Source: Alteromonas genovensis | Lineage (GTDB): Bacteria > Pseudomonadota > Gammaproteobacteria > Enterobacterales > Alteromonadaceae | DNA: 64,000 nucleotides | Reading direction: 5' to 3' | Assembly (NCBI RefSeq): GCF_010500895.1 | Contig: NZ_JAAAWO010000009.1 | Location: forward strand, 1 to 64,000 | Part shown: in pieces, positions 1 to 5,670 of the stretch | Position numbering within the stretch: the first letter of the stretch is position 1 | Layout: the number at the start of each line of letters is the position of its first letter | Position numbers and translations under genes: made by a program | The notes under the pieces: generated by a model | Told to the model about the DNA's origin: nothing | What the model saw: only the letters and a program-made list of their open reading frames with translations | Database searches by the model: none

Positions 1-18
1 CATGCTATGTTTGTTCAT
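1..18 (-). CDS. Start of a leftward gene, possibly the integron integrase (partial)
   Basis: On the minus strand an ATG (18-16) is preceded five bases upstream by GGAGG (28-24) and followed by an open frame reading MNKHSM to the window edge. The attC orientation demands that the integrase lie on this side and be transcribed leftward, and this is exactly such a start. Only six codons are visible, so the identity is inferred from position alone. It could be any leftward gene. Confidence 0.35.
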
Positions 19-103
19 GCTAGCCTCCAAATGATTTAGTCTTAAGCAAACTAATTATGGCACTGGCTGAAAAGTTAACCCACGAAAATGCGGAGGCTAG
101 CAT
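17..103. promoter_or_regulatory. 12-bp perfect inverted repeat over the leftward start codon
   Basis: ATGCTAGCCTCC at 17-28 and GGAGGCTAGCAT at 92-103 are exact reverse complements. In a leftward transcript the downstream arm contains the GGAGG ribosome binding site and two bases of the AUG, so the upstream arm could sequester both. The 63-base interval would be the expected attI region and contains a core-like GTTAACC at 74-80. The repeat is seen directly; translational control is inference. Confidence 0.45.
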
Positions 104-178
104 TTCTCAGGGAGTCATTGTGTCTATGTGTCAGTCGCGTTGTTTAGAAAATTGATTGTAAAATAGAAAGAATACGTA

Positions 179-415
179 ATGGATGAAACCTTTAAACCAA
201 AAGTGAGGCCGTTTTATAGAGTCTTAGCTTCGATTGTAAGTTTATTTGGCTGGCTTTCGTTTTTAATCGCATTTGGCCAACTCTTTTCGTATGGCCTTTA
301 TTCGCTCAGCGTTTGGGTCTCAATTATTAGCGCTTTTTCCTTTTCTTTCTGGCTTACATACATAGCCATCACAGGTAAAGCTCCAACATTGCTTAAAAAC
401 TGGCTCAATGTCTAA
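179..415 (+). CDS. Cassette 1: small membrane protein of unknown function
   Basis: The 78-residue product has a short charged N-terminus followed by two strongly hydrophobic stretches at about residues 13-35 and 40-66, so it is probably a two-helix inner-membrane protein. I do not recognise the family. It ends 20 bases before the left core of the first attC site, so it is the first cassette visible. There is no clear ribosome binding site (GAAAG at 166-170 lies about nine bases upstream), and expression may depend on an upstream cassette promoter. The cassette's own left core (AAATAAC) has no matching start core in the window, so its 5' boundary is uncertain. Confidence 0.6.
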   Translation: MDETFKPKVRPFYRVLASIVSLFGWLSFLIAFGQLFSYGLYSLSVWVSIISAFSFSFWLTYIAITGKAPTLLKNWLNV

Positions 416-434
416 TAGGTTGTTTAAACATGCC

Positions 435-542
435 AAATAACAACTCAATAAACTCGCTCACTTCGTTCGCTGGGACGCATACACGCAGGGCGGCTTCGCC
501 ATTATGCCCTACGTGCCTGCGCCCGTTATTGAAAAGTTATGT
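435..542 (+). repeat. attC site 1
   Basis: Left core AAATAAC at 435-441 and right core GTTATGT at 536-542 enclose about 108 bases with pairing inner arms (CACGCAGGGC against GCCCTACGTG). The following cassette ends in ACATAAC, the exact complement of this right core. Confidence 0.85.
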
Positions 543-554
543 GTAGGAGATACA

Positions 555-869
555 GTGACATCTAAGCAAGAAAAAAGGCGACGAGCAGCTTTAGTCGAGG
601 CTATGGTGGCCGAAGATACGAAAAAGGCTATCGAAGAAATGCCGCTTTCGCTGAAAGATCTTGGCAGGCTCTTCGACCACTTAGATTTTCAGCTAGGGAT
701 ACAAGGCTGCGACCATACCCCAAGAATCACCTCTTCATTTCTCGTAAGCTTGAATCTCGACACAGATGAAATTTTGCCTTGGCTTTCGGAGCAAGGCGGC
801 TCCTGTGATTGCGAAATACTCGCAAATGTTGAAGATGGCTGGGAAAGTGAAATCGCCAAAAACACATAA
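555..869 (+). CDS. Cassette 2: DUF2695 domain protein
   Basis: The 104-residue product contains the hallmark stretches of the DUF2695 family: an L-G-x-L-F-D-x-L core, GCDHT followed by an arginine-threonine pair, then WL-x(3)-GG-x-CDCE with a following NVE. Function of the family is unknown. I chose the GTG at 555 because AGGAGA lies four bases upstream and just inside the cassette; an in-frame ATG at 504 lies inside attC 1 and would translate the recombination site. The stop codon is followed at once by attC 2. The conserved cysteines (GCD and CDC) could bind metal, which is inference. Confidence 0.72.
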   Translation: MTSKQEKRRRAALVEAMVAEDTKKAIEEMPLSLKDLGRLFDHLDFQLGIQGCDHTPRITSSFLVSLNLDTDEILPWLSEQGGSCDCEILANVEDGWESEIAKNT

Positions 870-937
870 CAAAGCCATGAAGGTTGTTCCGGGCCTTCGG
901 CCCTCCACCGGACGGCCCTGTCGGGCTGGCGTTATAC
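864..937 (+). repeat. attC site 2 (short, divergent type)
   Basis: ACATAAC at 864-870 and GTTATAC at 931-937 bound a 74-base site. Its inner hairpin (GGGCCTTCGGCCC and a CCGG-rich arm) is unlike the CACGCAGG-type arms of the other six sites, so the DUF2695 cassette probably came from a different integron lineage. Confidence 0.85.
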
Positions 938-962
938 GCGCTGAAAATTCCACTAGCAACTC

Positions 963-979
963 GTAACCCATGAGGTTAC
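963..979 (+). promoter_or_regulatory. Palindrome upstream of higB, probable HigA operator
   Basis: GTAACC and GGTTAC are exact reverse complements separated by CATGA, lying ten bases upstream of the higB start. HigA-type antitoxins repress their own operon from such inverted repeats. The repeat is visible; binding is inferred. Confidence 0.5.
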
Positions 980-988
980 AATGGCTGA

Positions 989-1267
989 ATGATTAAGAGT
1001 TTTATACATAAAGGCCTTCAGAAGTTTTACGCTAAAGGAACCACATCAGGAATTCAGAAGAAGCATGAAAATAAACTTCGTCTGATTCTGTCTAATCTCG
1101 ATCAAGCAGAAACGCCTGATGACATGGATTTACCCGGCCTTTATATGCATAAACTCAAAGGTAACAGAAATGATATTTGGTCTGTCCGAGTAAGTGGTAA
1201 CTGGAGAGTTACATACCGCTTTGTTGGACGAGATGTTGAAATCGTTAACTACGAGGATTATCACTAA
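989..1267 (+). CDS. higB: Cassette 3: HigB-family toxin
   Basis: The 92-residue protein matches the HigB branch of the RelE/ParE toxins: an N-terminal helix with the K-G-L-x-x-F-Y pattern, a central P-G-L-x-x-H-x-L-K-G stretch and the closing W-x-V-R-V-x-x-N-W-R-V-T-Y-R-F core followed by D-Y-H. Family members are ribosome-dependent mRNA interferases. The toxin precedes its antitoxin, the usual hig order, and the stop TAA overlaps the ATG of higA (TAATG), which points to translational coupling. The pair fills one integron cassette between attC 2 and attC 3 and is presumably driven from its own promoter near the GTAACC palindrome. Confidence 0.9.
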   Translation: MIKSFIHKGLQKFYAKGTTSGIQKKHENKLRLILSNLDQAETPDDMDLPGLYMHKLKGNRNDIWSVRVSGNWRVTYRFVGRDVEIVNYEDYH

Positions 1268-1563
1268 TGAATATGCATAACCCAGCACATCCTGGTGAGA
1301 TACTCAAAGATCTTGTTATTGATGCTCTAGAACTCACTATCACTGATGTAGCTCAGCATTTAGACGTTAGTCGAAAAACATTGTCAAAAGTTCTAAATGG
1401 TAAAGGAGCCATCACGCCAGAGATGGCACTTCGTCTAGAGCTGGCATTTGGTAAGCCTTCAGCTGCTCATTGGCTACGTTTGCAGAATGCTTTTGATTTA
1501 TGGCAAACGCGGCAACATCAAAGTTCTTTACATGTCTCACCTTATAATCTGGCTGCGGTATAA
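1267..1563 (+). CDS. higA: Cassette 3: HigA-family antitoxin (XRE helix-turn-helix)
   Basis: The 98-residue product begins with the HigA signature N-x-x-H-P-G-E-I-L, then a helix-turn-helix at about residues 24-50 (DVAQHLDVSRKTLSKVLNG) and the typical A-I-T-P-E-M-A-L-R-L stretch, ending in W-L-x-L-Q-x-x-x-D-L-W. It neutralises HigB and represses the operon by DNA binding. It overlaps higB by one base. Seven bases after the stop the left core of attC 3 begins, so the gene fits tightly inside the cassette. Confidence 0.92.
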   Translation: MNMHNPAHPGEILKDLVIDALELTITDVAQHLDVSRKTLSKVLNGKGAITPEMALRLELAFGKPSAAHWLRLQNAFDLWQTRQHQSSLHVSPYNLAAV

Positions 1564-1569
1564 AGGCGC

Positions 1570-1660
1570 GTATAACAATCAAATGTTGGGGACACAAACA
1601 CGCAGGCTCTGCTTCGCAGTATAGCCCACGCGTTTGTGCCGCCAAATTAGGGCGTTATGC
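1570..1660 (+). repeat. attC site 3
   Basis: GTATAAC at 1570-1576 pairs exactly with GTTATAC at the start of its own cassette (931). The right core is GTTATGC at 1654-1660. The inner arms ACACGCAGGCTCTGCTTCGC and the complementary GCCCACGCGT side form the extended hairpin. Confidence 0.9.
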
Positions 1661-1957
1661 GCCAGAGCGTAAAGGATTTACATCCATACTTTTATGAAGG
1701 ATTCTTATGATCAGAATTTCCTGACTACCTGTTTGTTTATAGAAAATAACGTGGCTACCTTGCGGAAGTTTTCTGTATCCGTCTCTTATTTCGTCGCAGC
1801 TTTTACCAATATCGGGATTTTCAGACAACATCCAAAATGAATCGTCGAACTGCTTAAGATATACATTACGCTGCTCTCGGCCCCATTTCCGTTGCGTAAA
1901 TAACGCGATATCTTTTAAATCGGATTTTGCGAGTACAGTTAACTTAAATGGTTTCAC
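1655..1957 (-). CDS. parE: Cassette 4: ParE-family toxin (inverted)
   Basis: The 100-residue protein has the ParE fold signature: an N-terminal K-x-x-x-x-A-x-x-D-L-x-D-I helix, a central N-P-x-I-G-x-x-x-x-x-x-x-G-Y-R pattern and the closing H-V-I-F-Y-K and I-L-I-I-R-I-L-H-x-x-M-D segments. ParE toxins poison DNA gyrase or, in related branches, act otherwise; the exact target is not shown by sequence. It overlaps parD by four bases (ATGA). It is transcribed against the cassette direction, so it must carry its own promoter. Its stop codon lies inside the GTTATGC core of attC 3. Confidence 0.88.
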   Translation of the reverse strand: MKPFKLTVLAKSDLKDIALFTQRKWGREQRNVYLKQFDDSFWMLSENPDIGKSCDEIRDGYRKLPQGSHVIFYKQTGSQEILIIRILHKSMDVNPLRSGA

Positions 1958-2196
1958 TTTTTTAATTCACCATCAAGTTCTGATATCAAGTGCTCAAGTT
2001 CGTATTCAGCTTCACCGCTTTCTTCGCCAGCTACTAGTAATTGACGCAAAGTGTTTAATTTAGTTTCCTGTGTTTCTAGCAGGCGGAGAGCTGAACGAAT
2101 CACTTCGCTCGCTGAACCATATCGACCCGTTTGAATTTGGCTAACAATAAAGCCATCAAAGTGGTCCCCAAGAGTAATGCTGGTATTTTTAGCCAT
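1954..2196 (-). CDS. parD: Cassette 4: ParD-family antitoxin (inverted)
   Basis: This 80-residue protein begins with a ribbon-helix-helix segment (M-A-K-N-T-S-I-T-L-G-D-H-F) and the G-R-Y-x-S-A-S-E-V-I-R-S-A-L-R-L-L-E stretch diagnostic of ParD/CC2985 antitoxins, followed by an acidic C-terminus that would wrap the toxin. It precedes parE with a four-base overlap. A 17-base palindrome lies just upstream and is the likely autorepression site. Confidence 0.92.
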   Translation of the reverse strand: MAKNTSITLGDHFDGFIVSQIQTGRYGSASEVIRSALRLLETQETKLNTLRQLLVAGEESGEAEYELEHLISELDGELKK

Positions 2197-2219
2197 TCGC
2201 TTTCTCCAAGTACCAATAT

Positions 2220-2236
2220 ATACCTAATTATGGTAT
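2220..2236 (-). promoter_or_regulatory. Palindrome upstream of parD, probable operator
   Basis: ATACC at 2220-2224 and GGTAT at 2232-2236 form an inverted repeat around TAATTAT, 24 bases upstream of the parD start and inside the cassette. It is placed where ParD-type ribbon-helix-helix proteins bind; binding itself is inferred. Confidence 0.4.
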
Positions 2237-2258
2237 TTTTGCAGTGTAAGTCAATAGC

Positions 2259-2377
2259 GCATAACAAACGCATAAACACTCGCTTCGCTCGCGGGGGGAC
2301 AAAAAAACACGTAGGCTCCCTGCGCTTCGCTTGGTATTCTAGCCCACGTGTTTTTGCTCTTTATGCGGGTGTTAGCC
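2259..2377 (+). repeat. attC site 4
   Basis: GCATAAC at 2259-2265 is the exact complement of GTTATGC at the start of cassette 4 (1654). The right core is GTTAGCC at 2371-2377. Inner arms resemble sites 1, 3, 5 and 7. Confidence 0.9.
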
Positions 2378-2451
2378 GCTGCCTGTTAACCCGACGTTTC
2401 ACACCTCTTTTTTAGTGGTATTATCAAATCTTAACTAATGGGAGTTATTTT

Positions 2452-2670
2452 ATGTCTGACGCACTAAAAGTTATGCTTGAAAATATTGAGCAACTCAGTA
2501 CCAAAGAGAAAGCTCTTGCTGCCCACTGTCTTTTAACTGCTATGGATACAAAAATTGATAGCGATGTTGAATCTGAGTGGGTAAAGCTCGCCGAAGCTCG
2601 TAGTGCGGAACTAGAGTCTGGCGTAGTAAATAGCATTAGTTGGGAAGAGATAGAAAAGGATCTCAATTAA
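2452..2670 (+). CDS. Cassette 5: addiction-module antitoxin (unstable antitoxin family)
   Basis: The 72-residue protein matches the short addiction-module component family (PF09720 type): a helical N-terminus with I-E-Q-L-S-x-x-E-K-x-x-L-A, then the conserved V-E-x-x-W-x-x-x-A-x-x-R-x-x-E-L-x-x-G and a closing S-W-E-E-I-E. GGGAG lies eight bases upstream of the ATG. Three bases separate it from the downstream toxin. It would neutralise that toxin; it has no obvious DNA-binding domain, so regulation of this module is unclear. Confidence 0.85.
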   Translation: MSDALKVMLENIEQLSTKEKALAAHCLLTAMDTKIDSDVESEWVKLAEARSAELESGVVNSISWEEIEKDLN

Positions 2671-2673
2671 AAG

Positions 2674-2970
2674 ATGCTACCTGTTTCTTTTCACCCCGAA
2701 GTCAAAAGGGAAATAAAAGAGTCATTTAGTTGGTATCAAGAACAATATCTCGGGTTGGGGCACGAATTCACCAAGGAGATTAAGGAAGCCATTGACTCAG
2801 TTCGCTCTTTGCCATCTGCATGGGCAAAGTTGGGGCAAACTCACCGACGCTTTGTATTGAGCAGGTTCCCTTATTCTATTATCTATAAAATCATAGAAGA
2901 CAGGGAGATAAGTGTCGTAGCTATCATGCATAATCACCGAAAACCGGGGTATTGGCATGAGCGCGGCTAA
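2674..2970 (+). CDS. Cassette 5: RelE/ParE-family toxin
   Basis: This 98-residue protein has the ParE-like pattern: H-P-E-V-K-R-E-I-K-E-S-x-x-W-Y near the N-terminus, F-x-x-E-I-x-x-A-I in the second helix, then R-R-F-V-L-S-R-F-P-Y-S-I-I-Y-K and V-V-A-I-M-H-N-H-R-K-P-G-Y-W at the end. That final H-x-x-R-x-P-x-Y-W motif is typical of toxins paired with the short PF09720 antitoxins. The stop codon TAA overlaps the left core of attC 5. Confidence 0.88.
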   Translation: MLPVSFHPEVKREIKESFSWYQEQYLGLGHEFTKEIKEAIDSVRSLPSAWAKLGQTHRRFVLSRFPYSIIYKIIEDREISVVAIMHNHRKPGYWHERG

Positions 2971-3073
2971 CAAAACGCTACAGTTCACTCCCCTCGGTCG
3001 CTGGTACGCACACACGCAGGCCGGCTTCGCCATTATGTCCTACGTGCCTGCGCCCGTTATTTGAAAGTTATGC
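2965..3073 (+). repeat. attC site 5
   Basis: GGCTAAC at 2965-2971 is the exact complement of GTTAGCC at the start of cassette 5 (2371). The right core is GTTATGC at 3067-3073. The right half is nearly identical to that of attC 1 (GGCTTCGCCATTATG and TACGTGCCTGCGCCCGTTAT). Confidence 0.9.
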
Positions 3074-3173
3074 TCTCAATGAATAAAGCCGATAATCGTT
3101 TGCTAAACTATGTTTCATCACTGAGTCATATTTCACACCACACCATTTGAAGTCACACAGAGGTCGGTCAAGA

Positions 3174-3581
3174 ATGAAACACGATAAAGTAAAATTAGGC
3201 TTTATAGCCGCAGCTATGATGAATATTGGTGGGGTCTTGGTTTTCTCCCGGGCTTTCACTAATTCAGTTATTAATGAGTTTGATCCTGTTGTAATGTCTA
3301 ACTTTGGCCTTCTCATGATTGTAGTTTGGGGCCTTGCGTATTTAGGTGCGGCGTTCATAGAATCAAATGTGAAGTGGTTAGCTGGTGCATTTGCTATTGA
3401 AAAATTGGTTTATGTAATCGCGTGGGTGGTTTGGTTCACAGAACATAGCCTTGGCACGGTATATAATAAGGATCTATTTGCGGGTGTCTTTTACAGTATT
3501 TATGGACTCAATGATTTAGTATTCATGTTGTTTTTTGCTTGGGTGTTCTTTACCCAAGGTAAGAAGGTTCAAGGTAGTTAA
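3174..3581 (+). CDS. Cassette 6: four-helix membrane protein of unknown function
   Basis: The likely product is 135 residues from the ATG at 3174, preceded by AAGA; a longer frame from 3147 adds a basic leader without support. Four hydrophobic segments fall at about residues 9-28, 42-62, 66-90 and 105-125, so it is an integral membrane protein with both ends probably cytoplasmic. I cannot name the family with confidence; small quinol-oxidase-like or DUF-type four-helix proteins look similar. The stop codon TAA lies inside the degenerate left core of attC 6. Confidence 0.65.
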   Translation: MKHDKVKLGFIAAAMMNIGGVLVFSRAFTNSVINEFDPVVMSNFGLLMIVVWGLAYLGAAFIESNVKWLAGAFAIEKLVYVIAWVVWFTEHSLGTVYNKDLFAGVFYSIYGLNDLVFMLFFAWVFFTQGKKVQGS

Positions 3582-3709
3582 TAAAGCATTGCAAGGCAAT
3601 CATAGGAACATTGTTCGCTCCGCGGCGCTTTGGGGTGACTGCGCCACTTTACCCCCAAAGCTCCACAAACAATGCCCCACATGTCTGCGCCCTTATTTAA
3701 AAGTTAGTT
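3576..3709 (+). repeat. attC site 6 with a degenerate left core
   Basis: The right core GTTAGTT at 3703-3709 is good, and it pairs with the end of the next cassette. The left core should be GCATAAC (the cassette starts with GTTATGC at 3067) but reads AGTTAAT, losing the invariant AAC. The following AAAGCATTGCAAGGC keeps the family resemblance. The site is probably impaired for excision of cassette 6. Confidence 0.65.
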
Positions 3710-3985
3710 GCCTACAGGAAATTTTTGCTTTTGGTGTAAAACTCGAAGAATGTGAATAATGTCATCTTTCATGAAATATGAAACGATCATAGAGACCTCC
3801 GGAATTATTAACAATCTTCCCTGTATACTCTCTCTCTCCACTCCTATAAGAGGTAGCTGGTTCAAGTTTTCAACTTTTTTCTCAATTATTGCATCAGTTT
3901 TTTCTGCTGCTAAAGGATTAAATTCGTATAAAAACTCGAAAATAGCCTCACGATCGTCCAGCGAACTTTTTTCCCAAACGATCAT
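3704..3985 (-). CDS. Cassette 7: RelE/ParE-superfamily toxin (inverted)
   Basis: The 93-residue protein carries the plasmid-stabilisation pattern: an N-terminal strand then S-L-D-D-R-E-A-I-F-E-F-L helix, a central L-P-L-I-G-V-x-R-x-x-I-x-G-R-L-L-I-I segment and the closing I-I-H-I-L-R-V-L-H-x-x-Q-x-F-P. These toxins act on the ribosome or gyrase; the target is not decidable here. It overlaps its antitoxin by four bases (ATGA). The stop TAA is formed by bases of the GTTAGTT core of attC 6. Being inverted, it depends on its own promoter. Confidence 0.82.
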   Translation of the reverse strand: MIVWEKSSLDDREAIFEFLYEFNPLAAEKTDAIIEKKVENLNQLPLIGVERESIQGRLLIIPEVSMIVSYFMKDDIIHILRVLHQKQKFPVGN

Positions 3986-4266
3986 TTTTTGACTTTATTC
4001 CTAATTTTCATTTTTCGAGCTTCCATGTCCAAGTTTGCCTCTTCATGACTGAGAAACTTACTTTGCCCACTTTCTAATTTATTAAACGCAGCATTCACCT
4101 CTTCAGTAAGCCACTGTTCATGGGTAATTATTTTGCGTTGCTGTTCAGCAAGTTCTTCCGTAAGCTCTCTACAAGCGTCACTTAAAGTGCGCCCTTGGCT
4201 TTCGGCCATTATCTGAGCTAGCCGTTTAGTTTCTTCGTCTACTCTAAATTGTATGCGAGTATCCAT
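3982..4266 (-). CDS. Cassette 7: RelB/DinJ-like antitoxin (inverted)
   Basis: From the ATG at 4266 the protein is 94 residues and begins with a ribbon-helix-helix pattern (M-D-T-R-I-Q-F-R-V-D-E-E-T-K-R-L-A) followed by a long charged helical tail. A longer frame upstream lacks a ribosome binding site and would run into attC 7, while AAGGAA lies six bases before this ATG. It should neutralise the downstream toxin and repress the pair. A nested inverted repeat occupies the leader. Confidence 0.82.
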   Translation of the reverse strand: MDTRIQFRVDEETKRLAQIMAESQGRTLSDACRELTEELAEQQRKIITHEQWLTEEVNAAFNKLESGQSKFLSHEEANLDMEARKMKIRNKVKK

Positions 4267-4267
4267 A

Positions 4268-4320
4268 GTAAATTCCTTACTCAATGTACACACAAATGTT
4301 AGCACAACCATTGAATTTAC
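4268..4320 (-). promoter_or_regulatory. Nested inverted repeat in the cassette 7 leader
   Basis: GTAAATTC at 4268-4275 pairs with GAATTTAC at 4313-4320, and TCAATG at 4281-4286 pairs with CATTGA at 4309-4314. The outer arm covers the antitoxin ribosome binding site. It may be an operator or an RNA hairpin; both are inference. Confidence 0.4.
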
Positions 4321-4323
4321 GGC

Positions 4324-4439
4324 AACTAACAAATGCATTAACTCGCTCGCAAGCTCGCTAGGCACAAAACACGCAGGCTTCCTTCGCTGCGCTCATTATT
4401 ATAGCCTACGTATTTTTGCCCGTTATTGGAAAGTTAGTC
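4324..4439 (+). repeat. attC site 7, last of the array
   Basis: AACTAAC at 4324-4330 is the exact complement of GTTAGTT at the start of cassette 7 (3703). The right core is GTTAGTC at 4433-4439. No GACTAAC or other attC follows within the next 1.2 kb, so this is the visible end of the array. Confidence 0.88.
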
Positions 4440-4504
4440 AAACAAGGAGTATCTATTCTATTTCAGTCCATTAGACCAAGTTATGACCAAAGTTTTATCC
4501 TTAG

Positions 4505-4837
4505 TACAATTTAAAAAACGGTCTCTCTGTAGTTGCAGACTCCACGAATCCGGTTTTAGAATCGCGCCAGGAATGGATAAAAGTAACCAACAAAGCTGCT
4601 TCACCTTATATAGAGATAGAAGTTATTTGCTCCGTCAAAGTCGAGCATAAAAAGCGTGTGGAAAACAGGCATTCTGACATTTCAAATCTTGTGCTTCCCT
4701 CATGGGAAAGCGTAACTACAAGAGAATATGAACCTTGGAAATCAGCTAGCATCATCCTAGACACTGCCGGCAAGACACCAGAGCAAAGCAAACAAGAGCT
4801 CAATAATCTACTTCTTAAAAAGACATTAGCGGTTTAG
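4505..4837 (+). pseudogene. Truncated P-loop kinase remnant
   Basis: An open frame without a start codon runs from after a TAG at 4502 to the TAG at 4835-4837. It reads L-K-N-G-L-S-V-V-A-D-S-T-N-P-V, then R-Q-E-W and a later R-E-Y-E-P-W and D-T-A-G-K-T-x-E-Q-S. This is the C-terminal two thirds of a small AAA/adenylylsulfate-kinase-like nucleotide kinase; the N-terminal strand and Walker A P-loop are missing. The break lies about 70 bases after the last attC core, so the 5' part was probably lost when the array end was rearranged. No ribosome binding site supports an independent start. Confidence 0.7.
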
Positions 4838-4893
4838 CATAGAGTGGCAAACTAGGTGGGTTGTCTACCCAATTACACAATAAGGAATTACAC

Positions 4894-5262
4894 ATGGCTG
4901 GTCCCGCTCATCATGGAGCAATTGTTTATTCGAACAATCTAACCAGATTATCTGAGTTTTACGTGCAGCTTTTTAGTATGAAAGTTATCAGGGAGACTGC
5001 TGATTTTATTAGTCTGGATAAAGATGGCTTTAACCTCATTGTTCACATACCGCCCTTTAGTATCCCGCGCAGTAGCGTTAGCCCTATAAAATTGTTTTTT
5101 GCCGTTGCAAGTATCGAAAATGCCAAAGAACGAGCAATAAAGTTAGGTGGTAAGGCACTTGACGGTGAATGGGCAAACCCCATATTTACAGTGGCTAACA
5201 TTGTGGATAACGAGGGTAACCATATTCAAATACGTGAGTTTGGATCGATCGAAGGTGATTAA
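4894..5262 (+). CDS. VOC (glyoxalase/bleomycin-resistance) family protein
   Basis: The 122-residue protein has the single-module VOC pattern: H-G-A-I-V-Y-S-x-N-L-x-R-L-S-x-F-Y at the start, a middle L-F-F-A-V strand with I-E-N-A, and the closing D-N-E-G-N-H-I-Q-I-R-E. The ATG at 4894 is preceded by AAGGAA, so I prefer it over a TTG at 4861. VOC proteins bind a divalent metal and act in small-molecule turnover or resistance; the substrate here is unknown. It sits between the kinase remnant and a small membrane gene and has no attC after it. Confidence 0.8.
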   Translation: MAGPAHHGAIVYSNNLTRLSEFYVQLFSMKVIRETADFISLDKDGFNLIVHIPPFSIPRSSVSPIKLFFAVASIENAKERAIKLGGKALDGEWANPIFTVANIVDNEGNHIQIREFGSIEGD

Positions 5263-5301
5263 GCGTTCAAACGCGCAATTTACATTAAAAAGGAACCGGT
5301 T

Positions 5302-5616
5302 ATAAAACATCTCCTTTCTGCCATTTTAGTTGTTTCGTTGTTGGTTTCTTTTGAAGCAGCTGCAAGATCGCACAGTTGTAATACAGATTGTCAGGCGCTA
5401 TTCAAAGAGCTATCTTTCGGAAGCCCATTAATAGGGCTTTTCTACTTAATCGCCCCCGTTTTCGGTGTTATTGTACTTTTCGGCGACAAGGCTAAAAAAA
5501 GAGAAAGCGCGAGTAACGCTGGCTCTAGCAAAACGGGAAAACTATTTTACTTTTTAGCCGGTTTAAGTTTTCTCATTATTTTGGTCGCTGAATTCTCCCG
5601 GTCATCATTGTCATAG
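5302..5616 (+). CDS. Small secreted/membrane protein with an ATA at the start position
   Basis: Read from the ATA at 5302 the product is about 104 residues with a textbook signal peptide (x-K-H-L-L-S-A-I-L-V-V-S-L-L-V-S-F-E-A-A-A), a Cys-x(3)-Cys segment (SCNTDC) and two hydrophobic stretches at about residues 40-60 and 80-98. AAAAAGGAA lies six bases before the ATA, exactly where a ribosome binding site belongs. The first standard start, TTG at 5338, would discard most of the signal peptide. So either ATA is used or an ATG has mutated. Family not recognised. Confidence 0.5.
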   Translation: MKHLLSAILVVSLLVSFEAAARSHSCNTDCQALFKELSFGSPLIGLFYLIAPVFGVIVLFGDKAKKRESASNAGSSKTGKLFYFLAGLSFLIILVAEFSRSSLS

Positions 5617-5670
5617 TTAACCCTCTTTCGCTATGTAATTTCAAAAGGTTTGCTGATGTTGTGTTTCAAC

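Larger units (their letters stand above)
1..4439 (+). mobile_element. Integron cassette array (seven attC sites, seven cassettes)
   Basis: Seven attC-like sites recur between genes, each beginning with a TAAC-containing left core and ending with a GTTRRRY-type right core, and all in the same orientation. Cassettes 2, 3, 4, 5 and 7 have left cores that are exact reverse complements of the core at their own start (for example GTATAAC at 1570 with GTTATAC at 931), which is the signature of true circularised cassettes. Most sites share inner arms with a CACGCAGG / CCTACGTG type pairing, as expected for a resident chromosomal array. The orientation places attI and the integrase to the left, at or beyond position 1. 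No integrase is complete in this window. Confidence 0.9.

Noticed and set aside
74..80. GTTAACC as the attI crossover point
   Set aside because: The first cassette's left core (AAATAAC) is not its complement, so the boundary cannot be confirmed.
504..554. Earlier ATG for the DUF2695 protein
   Set aside because: It lies inside attC 1 and would belong to the previous cassette; GTG 555 has a ribosome binding site.
735..971. Minus-strand frame across the DUF2695 gene and attC 2
   Set aside because: It runs through an attC site and is the complement of a well-supported gene; no ribosome binding site.
435..4439. Reading the repeated hairpins as a CRISPR array
   Set aside because: Spacing is hundreds of bases with genes between, and the repeats are attC sites.
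4606..4803. Minus-strand frame over the kinase remnant
   Set aside because: The sense frame shows clear family resemblance; the antisense frame has none.
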